Below, piece by piece: positions 50,733 through 59,666 of a DNA stretch of 64,000 nt (positions are counted from its first letter, which is position 1; each line of letters starts with the position of its first letter). A model generated the notes under the pieces. The model searched no databases, was not told where the DNA came from, and saw only the letters and a list, made by a program, of their open reading frames with translations. Position numbers and translations under genes: made by a program. Location of the stretch: assembly GCA_910586505.1 (NCBI GenBank), contig CAJUGV010000002.1, positions 215,810 to 279,809 of the forward strand. The letters are read 5' to 3'. Source of the stretch: an uncultured Paraprevotella sp. (GTDB taxonomy: Bacteria > Bacteroidota > Bacteroidia > Bacteroidales > Bacteroidaceae).

Positions 50733-51500
50733 TCAAATCCTATCCGTGTCCACCACCAGTCCGTCATAGCCCAAATGGATTCCTTCCGGCAGAGAAGCTT
50801 CTTCTGCGGCATGCACATCGATATGGTGCCCCATATGTACCAGATAAGTGTAAGGCACATTCAGTCGCCGGGCAAAGGCACAAGCTTCTTCTATCGTCTG
50901 ATGAGAATAATGGGGCTCATGACGCAGGCCATTCACTACAAGCAAATCAAGCCCTTGCAAATAATCAATCTCACCATCGGCAATCGTCTTCATATCCGTA
51001 ATATAAGCCATATTGTCGATACGGAACCCCAAAATAGGAAGACGGGCATGCATAACCTCTATGGGAGTGATATGCAGTTCCCCTACACGAAACATCTCAT
51101 GAGGACGCACCGCATGCAACTGAAGTTGGGGCACACCGGGATATTTATGTTCTACAAAACAATAAGGAAGGCTCTGACGTAACTGTTCTCCCGTACGTTC
51201 AGCCGCATAAAGATGCACATCACCGAACGCACCGAAAGGACGCAGGTCGTCTATCCCTCCCACATGGTCATAATGTTCATGCGACAGCAGTACGGCATCC
51301 ATTCTGCGAAAAGCGCAAGGCAGTATCTGTTGACGGAAATCCGGACCGCAATCCAGCAGTATCCTCGTACGCTCCGTTTCCACCAACAGCGAAGTGCGCA
51401 GCCTCTTGTCGCGGACATCCGTGCTACGGCACACCTTACACGAACAGCCTATCTGAGGCACTCCTGTACTTGTTCCTGTGCCGAGAAACGTGATTTTCAT
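50733..51500 (-). CDS. Metallo-beta-lactamase fold hydrolase (PhnP-like)
   Basis: A 255-aa enzyme. It opens with LGTGTSTGVPQIGC and a CKVCRS pair, a feature of PhnP-type phosphodiesterases, followed by the metal motif SHEHYDHVGG. The later His is in MGHHIDVHAAEEA. PhnP cleaves cyclic ribose phosphates; other members act on similar phosphodiesters. Its ATG overlaps the murB stop by four bases, so the genes are co-translated. Confidence 0.88.
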   Translation of the reverse strand: MKITFLGTGTSTGVPQIGCSCKVCRSTDVRDKRLRTSLLVETERTRILLDCGPDFRQQILPCAFRRMDAVLLSHEHYDHVGGIDDLRPFGAFGDVHLYAAERTGEQLRQSLPYCFVEHKYPGVPQLQLHAVRPHEMFRVGELHITPIEVMHARLPILGFRIDNMAYITDMKTIADGEIDYLQGLDLLVVNGLRHEPHYSHQTIEEACAFARRLNVPYTYLVHMGHHIDVHAAEEASLPEGIHLGYDGLVVDTDRI

Positions 51501-52540
51501 CCCCTTTTCCCTCCTATGAAGTTCACTTCCGGATCAAGAGTAATGCCGAACCATTTACGGACATCCGCACGAACGGCTTCACACAGTTCCAGAATATCGC
51601 GTCCCGTAGCCCCCCCTTTGTTCACCAATACCAAGGCCTGACGGGCATGCACAGCCGCACGGCCTAACGAACGTCCCTTCCAACCGCTCTTTTCGATGAG
51701 CCAGCCGGCCGGAATCTTGATCCGGCTCTCATCCATTTCATAATACGGTACACCAGGATAGCCGGCTCTTATCGCCTCAAAAACATCACGTCCCACCACA
51801 GGGTTCATAAAGAAACTTCCGGCATTCCCCTGTACTTCCGGATCGGGCAATTTTTCACGGCGTATGGCCACAATAGCATTGCGCAGTTCTCTTGCCGTCA
51901 CCAATCCGGGCTGCACGCCGGCTTCACGCAATGCTTCGCGTATTCCTCCATAATCCAGATTGGGGGCGAATCTGCGCGACAGGCAAAAATGCACGTACGT
52001 CACCGCATATCTCCCGTAATATTTTTCCTTGAAAATACTTCTGCGATAAGCATAAGCACAGTCTTTCACATCAAAGCAGACATCCATTCCGCTTTGCAGG
52101 TCTACGGTCTCCACCTTCGTTATCACATCTTTGGCTTCCACACCATAGGCACCAATATTCTGCACAGCCGAAGCTCCCACCTCGCCCGGAATGAGCGAAA
52201 GATTCTCCAATCCGTGAAACCCGTGCTCCACACAAAAGTCAACAAGATCATCCCACACCACGGCGGCCCCCACACGAAGCAATACGTTCTCTCCCGCATC
52301 TTCGTATTCGATCCCCATAATAGCCGAATGCAATACCGTTCCCTCAAAATCGGAAAGAAACAGAAGATTGCTTCCCCCACCAATATGCAGCAACGGCGTA
52401 TGCGGGGATTCAGCCTTCAGGACGGTCAGTACCTGGCGAAGCTCGTCTGCAGAACCATAGGTAACAAACCTGGCGGCACGGGCCTCTATGCCAAACGTGT
52501 TATGCGCAAGCAAAGAACAGTCGTATTCCGTCTTTATCAT
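51497..52540 (-). CDS. murB: UDP-N-acetylmuramate dehydrogenase (UDP-N-acetylenolpyruvoylglucosamine reductase)
   Basis: A 347-aa FAD enzyme of the type I MurB group. It shows NTFGIEARAARFV, the FAD-binding LHIGGGSNLLF (about 50-60), IPGEVGASAVQNIGAYG and AYRRSIFKE, and NAGSFFMNPVV with the catalytic Ser. Reduces enolpyruvyl-UDP-GlcNAc to UDP-MurNAc in peptidoglycan synthesis. It follows the DUF4348 gene by 9 nt and overlaps the PhnP-like gene. Confidence 0.96.
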   Translation of the reverse strand: MIKTEYDCSLLAHNTFGIEARAARFVTYGSADELRQVLTVLKAESPHTPLLHIGGGSNLLFLSDFEGTVLHSAIMGIEYEDAGENVLLRVGAAVVWDDLVDFCVEHGFHGLENLSLIPGEVGASAVQNIGAYGVEAKDVITKVETVDLQSGMDVCFDVKDCAYAYRRSIFKEKYYGRYAVTYVHFCLSRRFAPNLDYGGIREALREAGVQPGLVTARELRNAIVAIRREKLPDPEVQGNAGSFFMNPVVGRDVFEAIRAGYPGVPYYEMDESRIKIPAGWLIEKSGWKGRSLGRAAVHARQALVLVNKGGATGRDILELCEAVRADVRKWFGITLDPEVNFIGGKRG

Positions 52541-52549
52541 AGTATTCCG

Positions 52550-53392
52550 TCAATTTTCGTAAGACACCAGCATCCATTTCCCATTCTTCTTTCCAAAATC
52601 GAAGATATCCATCAATCCGTTCGAGATACCGGCTTTCACCATAATCATATTTCGGGGATCGTCATACGTCTGTCCGTAACGGATATTGGTAATGACACCG
52701 GACGGAAGATGAGGCTTGAAAGCGTTCCATTGCTCATTGTCAAGTGTACCTTCCACCGTTCCGAAGTCGTCCTCAAGATCTGTCGTGATATAACGCAAGG
52801 GATCTGCCACACGTTTCTGTTGGAAGTCGGAATCCGTCACAAACTGCTGATAAAAATCCATAAAAGCATCCAGAGGTTCAGATGGAAGAAAATCCCTCTC
52901 CGTCTCCCGGGTCAGCATCCACTCACCGTCCAGACGTTCAAAACAGCAAGTTCTGACCACACGATCAGCCAACAGTATCTGCTCCACATCGACGCGGTTA
53001 AGATCCGTGCGCTTCTCCAGTTCCATCTGTTCCTCATTATTATAAAATACGGTATAATAATCCTGATCCATAAAAAGCGGTTCATGCGTCCACTGTTCTC
53101 TCATTATCCATACAGTATCGCCCCTCACCACAGAAAGTAATGGAAAACTCACTCTTTCGGACTGGACTTTTCTCAACCGGGCAAAATCAAAAATAAAATC
53201 ATCGAAAAGTTCGTCCGCCCTGTCAGACAATTCCTCTTCCGCCGTCGCTGTTGAAAAGAAAGAATCCGGTGACTCTGTCAAAAAGTCGGTAATCGAATCA
53301 TTTGTCCATCCGGTCTCCGGAACTGCCTTTTTCCGGTCGCATGCCGCCAGCACTGCCGCCAGCACCACGCACCATACAATTTTTTTCCTCAT
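52550..53392 (-). CDS. DUF4348-type lipoprotein
   Basis: The start is the ATG at 53392, because a -7 box (53427-53434) lies downstream of an earlier in-frame ATG. The 280-aa protein has a lipoprotein signal (MRKKIVWCVVLAAVLAAC; Cys18). The rest resembles the Bacteroidetes domain DUF4348: DELFDDFIFDFARLRKVQSE, MDQDYYTVFYNNEEQMEL, ARLDGEWMLTRE-like and a final GKKNGKWMLVSY. The family has no known function; position before murB hints at the cell envelope. Confidence 0.85.
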   Translation of the reverse strand: MRKKIVWCVVLAAVLAACDRKKAVPETGWTNDSITDFLTESPDSFFSTATAEEELSDRADELFDDFIFDFARLRKVQSERVSFPLLSVVRGDTVWIMREQWTHEPLFMDQDYYTVFYNNEEQMELEKRTDLNRVDVEQILLADRVVRTCCFERLDGEWMLTRETERDFLPSEPLDAFMDFYQQFVTDSDFQQKRVADPLRYITTDLEDDFGTVEGTLDNEQWNAFKPHLPSGVITNIRYGQTYDDPRNMIMVKAGISNGLMDIFDFGKKNGKWMLVSYEN

Positions 53393-53426
53393 ACTAACAC
53401 AGGATACAATCCCTTTTAAAAACATG

Positions 53427-53434
53427 CAAAAGTA
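53427..53434 (-). promoter_or_regulatory. -7 box TACTTTTG for the DUF4348-murB-PhnP unit
   Basis: Consensus -7 box 35 nt before the ATG at 53392. Confidence 0.5.
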
Positions 53435-53477
53435 CACTTTTATTTTCAATGAAAACAAGTTTTTGAGGATAAATGAT

Positions 53478-53485
53478 TACCTTTG
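53478..53485 (+). promoter_or_regulatory. -7 box TACCTTTG for pheS
   Basis: Consensus -7 box 37 nt before the pheS ATG. Confidence 0.5.
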
Positions 53486-53521
53486 CATAGTTTTTTAAAG
53501 TGAATATTATCTCAGAAAATC

Positions 53522-54541
53522 ATGATAGCTAAAATCCAAGAACTTCTGCAAGAAGTAGAGAACCTGAAAGCCTCAAATGCCGAAGAAGTCGAGGCATTGC
53601 GCATCAAATACCTAAGCAAAAAAGGAAGCCTGAATGCACTGATGGCTGATTTCAGAAACGTACCGGCCGAAATGAAAAAGGAGGTAGGCATGAAACTGAA
53701 CGAACTCAAGACCAAAGCACAGGAGAAAATAGCAGCTCTCAAAGATACCGTAGACACACAGGACAGCGGCACCGACGAACGGGACCTGACCCGGACAGCC
53801 TACCCCATTGCGCTGGGTACGCGCCATCCGCTCACCATCGTGAAAAATGAAATAGTGGACATCTTCTCACGAGTTGGATTCACATTGGCCGAAGGGCCTG
53901 AAATAGAAGACGACTGGCATGTGTATTCATCCATGAACTTTGCGGATGATCATCCGGCACGTGACATGCAGGACACATTTTTCGTAGAGGCACGTCCGGA
54001 TATTGTGCTCCGTTCGCACACATCGTCCGTACAAGCACGCGTGATGGAAAACCAGCAACCGCCCATCCGTGTGATATGTCCGGGACGCGTATACCGTAAT
54101 GAAGCCATTTCGGCCCGGGCCCATTGCTTCTTCCATCAAGTGGAGGGCCTTTATGTGGACAAGAACGTGTCGTTTACCGATCTGAAACAGGTATTGCTGC
54201 TTTTTGCACAAGAAATGTTCGGCAAGGATACAAAAATCCGCCTTCGTCCTTCCTACTTTCCATTCACCGAACCTTCGGCCGAAATGGATATCAGCTGTAA
54301 TATTTGCGGTGGAAAAGGATGCTCTTTCTGCAAACATACGGGATGGGTGGAAATTCTGGGATGCGGCATGGTGGATCCGGCCGTACTTGAAGCCAACGGC
54401 ATAGACAGCAAAGTTTATACCGGTTACGCATTCGGCATGGGTATAGAACGCATCACCAACCTGAAATATCAGGTAAAAGACCTCCGCATGTTCTCAGAAA
54501 ACGATATCCGTTTCCTTGAAGAGTTCACATCTGCAAACTAA
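53522..54541 (+). CDS. pheS: Phenylalanine-tRNA ligase alpha subunit
   Basis: A 339-aa protein with an N-terminal tRNA-binding coiled coil (residues 1-85) and the class II catalytic core: motif 2 region PGRVYRNEAISARAHCFFHQ, then RLRPSYFPFTEPSAEMDI and the motif 3 AFGMGIERIT. A Cys cluster CNICGGKGCSFCKHTGW, seen in many bacterial PheS, precedes motif 3. Charges tRNA-Phe together with PheT, which is not in this window. The MFS gene starts 6 nt later. Confidence 0.97.
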   Translation: MIAKIQELLQEVENLKASNAEEVEALRIKYLSKKGSLNALMADFRNVPAEMKKEVGMKLNELKTKAQEKIAALKDTVDTQDSGTDERDLTRTAYPIALGTRHPLTIVKNEIVDIFSRVGFTLAEGPEIEDDWHVYSSMNFADDHPARDMQDTFFVEARPDIVLRSHTSSVQARVMENQQPPIRVICPGRVYRNEAISARAHCFFHQVEGLYVDKNVSFTDLKQVLLLFAQEMFGKDTKIRLRPSYFPFTEPSAEMDISCNICGGKGCSFCKHTGWVEILGCGMVDPAVLEANGIDSKVYTGYAFGMGIERITNLKYQVKDLRMFSENDIRFLEEFTSAN

Positions 54542-54547
54542 CATGTC

Positions 54548-55744
54548 GTGAAAGACAGTTTAGTCACACGTAACTATATTTGTATCTTAGCAGCCAATTT
54601 CCTGATGTATTTCGGGTTTTGGCTGCTAATTCCTATTTTGCCCTTTTATCTGAAGGAAACGTTTTCCTGTGGGGAAGCAGCTGTCGGCACAATTCTAAGC
54701 TGCTACACGGTGTCAGCCTTGTGCACCCGTCCGTTTATGGGTTATCTGTACGATGGCTTCGCGCGCAAACCTATCTATATCATGGCCTATCTGCTCTTTA
54801 CAATCCTCTTCTGCGGGTATATCATGACAAGTCTGCTCATTGTCTTCATCGTGTTGCGCGCCATACACGGTATCGCATTCGGTACCGTGACTGTAGGAGG
54901 AAATACGCTCGTTATCGACATAACACCACCGCACCGAAGGGGTGAGGCTCTCGGTTATTACGGTCTCACCAATAACGTAGCCATGAGCATCGGACCGATG
55001 GCGGGCCTGTTTCTCCATGATTCACATCTGAACTACAAACATATTTTCAGTATCGGGCTTATATCATGTATGATCGGTTTTATGGCTGCTTGGACTGTCA
55101 AAGCTCCGCGTAAGGCATCTGTCAAACGTCCTCCTGTCTCACTAGATCGTTTCATCTTACTCAAAGGTATCCCCGCCGGCATTGCACTTTTGCTTCTGTC
55201 CATTCCTTACGGTGCCACGACAAACTATGTGGCTGTCTATGCTCGCGAAATAGGTTTAGATGTTCCCACCGGTTTTTTCTTTACTCTCTTGGCTGTCGGT
55301 ATGGGTATAAGCCGCATCTTTGCAGGAAAATTCGTAGACAAAGGGTATATCACACAAACCATATCTTACGGTTTCTATGTAGTTATAGCGGCTTTTTTTC
55401 TACTCTCACGCTGTTCTACAATCATCTTATGGAACGAGACATGGTGTGCCTTTGTATTCTATCTCGTACCGCTCATGCTCGGCATCGGTTTCGGAGTAAT
55501 GTTTCCAGCCTATAATACCCTGTATGTAAATCTTGCCTCCAACAGCCAACGCGGAACAGCCACAAGCACTTATCTCACATCATGGGACATCGGAATCGGC
55601 TTGGGGATCTCCAGTGGCGGCTACATTGCACAACATTATGCCTTTAACGCCGTATATCTATTCGGAAGCATACTGTGCATTGCTTCCATGCTGTTCTTCA
55701 ATCTCTACGTAAGTCCGCATTATCATCGTCATAAAGTACGCTGA
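54548..55744 (+). CDS. MFS transporter
   Basis: A 398-aa protein starting with GTG at 54548 (MKDSLVTRNYICIL), 6 nt after pheS; a nearby ATG at 54543 gives only a two-codon frame. Twelve membrane helices, with the MFS A-like motif GYLYDGFARKPIY between helices 2 and 3 and RAIHGIAFGTVTVGGNTLVI in helix 4. It resembles the AraJ/arabinose-exporter-like and multidrug exporter group. Substrate unknown. Confidence 0.9.
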   Translation: MKDSLVTRNYICILAANFLMYFGFWLLIPILPFYLKETFSCGEAAVGTILSCYTVSALCTRPFMGYLYDGFARKPIYIMAYLLFTILFCGYIMTSLLIVFIVLRAIHGIAFGTVTVGGNTLVIDITPPHRRGEALGYYGLTNNVAMSIGPMAGLFLHDSHLNYKHIFSIGLISCMIGFMAAWTVKAPRKASVKRPPVSLDRFILLKGIPAGIALLLLSIPYGATTNYVAVYAREIGLDVPTGFFFTLLAVGMGISRIFAGKFVDKGYITQTISYGFYVVIAAFFLLSRCSTIILWNETWCAFVFYLVPLMLGIGFGVMFPAYNTLYVNLASNSQRGTATSTYLTSWDIGIGLGISSGGYIAQHYAFNAVYLFGSILCIASMLFFNLYVSPHYHRHKVR

Positions 55745-55888
55745 AACAGACACATCATTAAAATGCCATTTTGTTAGCCTATCTGTCTTTTTTTCTGTTT
55801 TTTAATGCAAGAACTGCTTAAAAAACACGTTATTTCTTGATTTACGTCAATTATTCAAGCATATCTCTCAAATAATGTATATTATCTC

Positions 55889-55919
55889 TTGACAGTCGTT
55901 TTTTTTGATCATAACTTTG
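55889..55919 (+). promoter_or_regulatory. Promoter of the candidate small RNA
   Basis: A -33-like TTG (55889-55891), 20-nt spacer and -7 TAACTTTG (55912-55919). There is no ORF at the expected distance, which suggests a non-coding product. Confidence 0.55.
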
Positions 55920-55925
55920 CAGCAA

Positions 55926-56150
55926 ATTAAAAGAATAAACAGTATAAAAAAGAAATCTAAAGAATAGTGCAGGTAGAAGTTTTGAAAGGTAAAAAGGATT
56001 GTTCGGATAATTAAGTAAAAAGATTGAATTAAAAAACACCTGCCGAGAAAGGAAGCGAAAAGCAATGAAAAAAGCATCATGGGTGAGCAGAATCGATATG
56101 GTTCTGTTCGCCCATGATTTATTCTCCTTAATTTATTTCTCACTTTTTTT
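55926..56150 (+). ncRNA. Candidate small RNA or long leader
   Basis: Transcription from the promoter above would give about 190-225 nt, A-rich, with a 6-bp pairing GCAGGT/ACCTGC (55969-55974 with 56038-56043) and a final 17-bp hairpin. It does not match an RNA family I know. It could also be the 5' leader of the thioesterase gene. Confidence 0.4.
56076..56118 (+). terminator. Hairpin ending the candidate small RNA
   Basis: A 17-bp stem with two G-U pairs (56076-56092 with 56102-56118), followed by TTTATTCTCC and T-rich sequence. Confidence 0.55.
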
Positions 56151-56184
56151 GGTAAAAATCCAAAGCAGATTTTATTTTAATTAG

Positions 56185-56192
56185 TACTTTTG
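56185..56192 (+). promoter_or_regulatory. -7 box TACTTTTG for the thioesterase gene
   Basis: Consensus -7 box 28 nt before the ATG at 56221. Confidence 0.5.
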
Positions 56193-56220
56193 TTCCGGTA
56201 TAACCCAACAGAATAAACGA

Positions 56221-56595
56221 ATGAAAACCGGATTGACATACACAAGTACACTTGCCGTAGAAAGCAGGCATCTGGCTGTACAGGTCGGAAGCGGAGACCT
56301 GGAAGTTTTGGCCACACCGATCATGTTAACATTAATGGAAAATGCAGCCATGCTTGCCGTAAAAGACGTATTGGAAGAAAGCATGACTACCGTAGGCGGA
56401 TATATAAGTTCTTCCCATCTCAGACCCACGGCCCCCGGACGGACTGTTACAGCAACGGCCATACTGACCGCCATAGACGGACGTAAACTGACATTTAAAG
56501 TTACGGCTCAGGATGAAACAGGAATTATAGGAGAGGGAGAACATCTGCGTTTTATCGTAGATCGGAAAAAATTTATGGCACGGATAAAAGAATAA
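56221..56595 (+). CDS. Hotdog-fold thioesterase (FlK-like)
   Basis: A 124-aa single hotdog domain similar to the fluoroacetyl-CoA thioesterase-like group: TPIMLTLMENAAMLAV (helix), then GYISSSHLRPTAPGRTVTA and the GEGEHLRFIVD strand. The pattern Thr(32)...Glu(40)...His(65) fits the catalytic set known for FlK. It splits short acyl-CoA thioesters; the true substrate in this organism is unknown. It stands alone between a candidate RNA and a terminator. Confidence 0.85.
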   Translation: MKTGLTYTSTLAVESRHLAVQVGSGDLEVLATPIMLTLMENAAMLAVKDVLEESMTTVGGYISSSHLRPTAPGRTVTATAILTAIDGRKLTFKVTAQDETGIIGEGEHLRFIVDRKKFMARIKE

Positions 56596-56634
56596 GGTGC
56601 AGAAACCTTATCCGGGATTTCTCTGCACCTTATT
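56591..56634. terminator. Bidirectional terminator between the thioesterase and lipoprotein genes
   Basis: A perfect 13-bp stem AATAAGGTGCAGA/TCTGCACCTTATT. The A/T-rich arms serve both of the convergent genes. Confidence 0.7.
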
Positions 56635-56651
56635 CTTTGTATAAGTGAATA

Positions 56652-57230
56652 TCAATTATTTCTTTCAATACCGTAAGGAGTGTTGATCATCCTTATACAT
56701 ACAGGATTTTCCATTCCAACTTCACTGTTGTCAGCTGCACGACGGGGCACACTGCGGTAATAGTCATAATAATCATCCCAATAACCATAATCATTCCAAT
56801 AGCGATCATAGTTGCGCAGTGTAAAACGTGTTGATGAATATACACCGTCCATATAACCTCTGAAATAATCCGGTGACAAACTATAGTCCGAAATATTGCA
56901 ATCCAATTCCGGATTGTCAAACCGAAGATATATGACCCCATTCATAACCTTCCACATAAAACTGTGCTCTACAATCTCCAAACGTCCGCGACGACGATAA
57001 TAATCCGTCTCGTAACCATATCCCTCAGAATATCCTCCATATTCATGAGGAATAAACTCCAGATCCGAACCGACAGCCCGATTTCCGTCCACCATCATTC
57101 CTAAATCGCCAAACCAGCGCCCAGAAAGAATCTGTCCACGATAGTCATCCCCATCCTGACACCCGTTCAATACTACCACCAAACAGCAGCACACTAACAG
57201 CTTATAACAATTGAGTCGATCCATCATCAT
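56652..57230 (-). CDS. Tyr/Asp-rich lipoprotein, function unknown
   Basis: This 192-aa protein has a lipoprotein signal (residues 1-24, lipobox VVLNGC). The remainder is rich in Tyr, Asp and Arg (GYGYETDYYRRRGR, RYWNDYGYWDDYYDYY) and reads like a small beta-barrel with an ISGRWFGDLG-like opening found in Bacteroidetes lipocalin-like proteins. Three Met codons open the frame, so the start is uncertain by two residues. I do not recognise the family. Confidence 0.75.
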   Translation of the reverse strand: MMMDRLNCYKLLVCCCLVVVLNGCQDGDDYRGQILSGRWFGDLGMMVDGNRAVGSDLEFIPHEYGGYSEGYGYETDYYRRRGRLEIVEHSFMWKVMNGVIYLRFDNPELDCNISDYSLSPDYFRGYMDGVYSSTRFTLRNYDRYWNDYGYWDDYYDYYRSVPRRAADNSEVGMENPVCIRMINTPYGIERNN

Positions 57231-57321
57231 GATTATTTAAAGGTTTATAGGACAAAGATAATGTTTCTGCTCTCTGGTTAACCAAGAAAAACCCTATAAA
57301 AAACAGGGATTCTCCTATTTA

Positions 57322-58233
57322 TTATACCTCTAGTGCTCCGATGATCTCAGACACACTCCGGTAACCATGGCGTTCCAAATATTCATCGATACCACGGGCC
57401 ACTTTAACCGTTACAGACGGATCTATAAAATTAGCCGTACCGATTTCCACTGCAGAGGCTCCCGCCAGCAAAAATTCTATCGCATCCCTTGCGTTCATAA
57501 TGCCACCAAGTCCTACGACAGGAATCTTCACGGCCCTGGCCACCTGCCATACCATACGCAAAGCTACGGGCTTCACCGCCGGACCACTCAATCCTCCGGT
57601 CGAAATAGACAATACAGGACGACGCTTTTCCACATCAATGGCCATACCCATCAACGTATTAATAAGACTGACTGCATCTGCCCCGGCATCTTCTACACTA
57701 CGGGCTATATCCGCCACGTCCGTTACATTTGGTGAAAGTTTTACAATCAAAGTCTTATCATAAGCCTTGCGTACAGCTTTAACAACAGCAGAAGCTCCCT
57801 CTGCAGTAACTCCGAATGCCATACCTCCCTGCTTTACATTAGGGCAAGATATATTCAACTCAATAGCCGGAATATTCTCCAGTTCATTAATCCTCGCCGC
57901 ACACTCCGCATAGTCTTCACAACATGAACCCGATACATTCACGATCATATTAGTGCGAATACCCTTAATCTGAGGGTAAATGTGTTCACAAAAATAATCG
58001 ACTCCCTTATTCTGTAAGCCTACACAGTTCAACATTCCCTGAGCCGTTTCCGCCATGCGAGGATAAGGATTCCCCTCCCTAGGTTTCAATGTTGTACCTT
58101 TAACAATGATACCACCGATGTCTTCCAAATTCACAAAGTCAGCAAATTCCAGACCATAACCAAAAGTACCGGATGCCGTCATCACAGGATTCTTCATGTG
58201 AATCCCGCCTATGTTTATACTCAAATCTGCCAT
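57322..58233 (-). CDS. pyrD: Dihydroorotate dehydrogenase B, catalytic subunit
   Basis: A 303-aa FMN enzyme of class 1B, with the active-site Cys in NISCPNVKQGGMAFG, KLSPNVTDV, and the phosphate-binding end GLGGIMNARDAIEFLLAGA. It oxidises dihydroorotate to orotate, passing electrons to PyrK and NAD+. Its start overlaps the pyrK stop by 13 nt. Confidence 0.96.
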   Translation of the reverse strand: MADLSINIGGIHMKNPVMTASGTFGYGLEFADFVNLEDIGGIIVKGTTLKPREGNPYPRMAETAQGMLNCVGLQNKGVDYFCEHIYPQIKGIRTNMIVNVSGSCCEDYAECAARINELENIPAIELNISCPNVKQGGMAFGVTAEGASAVVKAVRKAYDKTLIVKLSPNVTDVADIARSVEDAGADAVSLINTLMGMAIDVEKRRPVLSISTGGLSGPAVKPVALRMVWQVARAVKIPVVGLGGIMNARDAIEFLLAGASAVEIGTANFIDPSVTVKVARGIDEYLERHGYRSVSEIIGALEV

Positions 58234-58997
58234 AACAATTTATTTATATTAAACACCGGTCCCTCTTTGCACACACACAGATGTCCCTCCTGCGTATTCT
58301 CTACACAGCAAAGGCATGCCCCAACTCCACAAGCCATCATATTCTCTAAAGAGACTTCACAAGTTATACTATTAACCTTAGCATAATGTCCCACAGCCAT
58401 CATCATAGGCTTAGGACCGCAGGTAGCGATGCGATCAAAATGCTCACGTTGCAACAAAGAATGCTGTGTAACAAAACCTGTTTCGCCTTCTGAACCGTCT
58501 TCTGTCGTAATATATACATCACCCAATGCCCTGAACATTTCCAATTGCATCAAATCATCGACAGACTTAGCACCCAACAGAAATACAGGACGGCATCCCA
58601 TCCGTACCATCTCCTTACCCATATAAAGTAAGGGAGCCGTTCCAACTCCGCCCCCAACAAGCAAAACCTTTTCCTCTCGTGAAGCAGGCATAGTGAACCC
58701 CTTGCCCAAAGGCAATACAACATTCAACAGATCCCCCCTCTTCAAGGTACCTAACTTACGAGTACCGTCTCCAATCTCGTGAACTAAGAACCATACTTCA
58801 TTCCGCTCCTCATCTACATAATTAATAGACACCGGACGACGTAAAAAGGTTGTTTCCGAACCGTCTACTTTTAATTCTGCAAACTGACCGGAATGCATCT
58901 CTGGCAAAGTTTGCTCGGATGTAAGTTTAAGCAAAGTATACCTTTCTCTTAACCGTTCATTAGCCGACAACTTAAGATCCAAAATATATTTCTTCAT
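58221..58997 (-). CDS. pyrK: Dihydroorotate dehydrogenase B, electron transfer subunit
   Basis: A 258-aa protein with an FAD domain (FLRRPVSINYVDEE), an NAD domain (VLLVGGGVGTAPLLYMGK) and a C-terminal [2Fe-2S] site in CGVGACLCC plus a later Cys (HLCVCKEG). It links PyrD to NAD+. It is the first gene of pyrK-pyrD; pyrB and pyrI lie 19 kb away in another unit. Confidence 0.96.
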   Translation of the reverse strand: MKKYILDLKLSANERLRERYTLLKLTSEQTLPEMHSGQFAELKVDGSETTFLRRPVSINYVDEERNEVWFLVHEIGDGTRKLGTLKRGDLLNVVLPLGKGFTMPASREEKVLLVGGGVGTAPLLYMGKEMVRMGCRPVFLLGAKSVDDLMQLEMFRALGDVYITTEDGSEGETGFVTQHSLLQREHFDRIATCGPKPMMMAVGHYAKVNSITCEVSLENMMACGVGACLCCVENTQEGHLCVCKEGPVFNINKLLWQI

Positions 58998-59039
58998 ATA
59001 ATAATTAAGTATATTCTAAATGGAAATATAAAACTCGTA

Positions 59040-59047
59040 CAAAGGTA
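59040..59047 (-). promoter_or_regulatory. -7 box TACCTTTG for pyrK-pyrD
   Basis: Consensus -7 box 43 nt before the pyrK ATG. Confidence 0.5.
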
Positions 59048-59171
59048 ACGAATTATATCAAAACCATTGGCAAAACAGACTCTTTAATTGCCATGTATGC
59101 TTTGATCCTTAGCCCCTCTATAAACTCCCAAAATAAGAATGCCTCATAAATGTAAGGATTATCTTTAATTA

Positions 59172-59666
59172 TCAGCTAAAAACCTCATAAGTTCCATCAT
59201 CAAAAAAAATCCTTATTTCTGTAATCCTCCGCTGTGGTTTGTCTATATATTTCACAACCTCCCGAACTATCGGAATCTGTTTCTTTTCATCATTATCTTC
59301 ACTCACTATATTTAAATCCGACTGGGATGCCATATTATCAACTATCGACGAACCAAACAAAGGCAGAGATTTACTACCCACTTTTTCATTCGTTCCTTGT
59401 TCATTATACTCTCCTTCTAGTATCAAATTATGTGACTCATTAGTTTTATCTGAAACAGTTGTATACATATCTCCCTCACCAAACATCAGCCAATTTATGG
59501 CAATATCAGGAAAGCGACGATGAATTGCACTCACATGGTTGTTTGTCGGATTGGTTTTTCCATTGAAAATATTTGAAAGAGATGCCGGAGATACTTCTAT
59601 CGCTTTTGCAAAATCCTGTTGTGTCATATTCTCCTTTCTCATAATTTGTAGTATACGCTCCTTCAT
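59172..59666 (-). CDS. XRE-family helix-turn-helix regulator
   Basis: A 164-aa protein with an N-terminal HTH (residues 6-35: MRKENMTQQDFAKAIEVSPA then SLSNIFNGKTNPT) and a long acidic, Asn/Ser-rich linker; the C-terminus ends in a short IRIFFDDGTYEVFS strand pair. This layout is common in Bacteroidetes regulators found in phage, conjugative and standalone contexts. Its own -7 box lies at 59722-59729. It borders an AT-rich gene-free stretch of 764 nt; the target is unknown. Confidence 0.88.
   Translation of the reverse strand: MKERILQIMRKENMTQQDFAKAIEVSPASLSNIFNGKTNPTNNHVSAIHRRFPDIAINWLMFGEGDMYTTVSDKTNESHNLILEGEYNEQGTNEKVGSKSLPLFGSSIVDNMASQSDLNIVSEDNDEKKQIPIVREVVKYIDKPQRRITEIRIFFDDGTYEVFS

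Larger units (their letters stand above)
55745..56220 (+). other. Intergenic stretch with a candidate small RNA
   Basis: 476 nt without a convincing gene. It holds a promoter (55889-55919), a candidate RNA ending in a strong hairpin (56076-56118), and the thioesterase promoter (56185-56192). Minus-strand open frames of 62 and 91 codons have a composition unlike real proteins. Confidence 0.6.

Noticed and set aside
51989..53140. 383-codon plus-strand open frame
   Set aside because: It runs across the end of murB and into the DUF4348 gene on the other strand, both of which have clear motifs.
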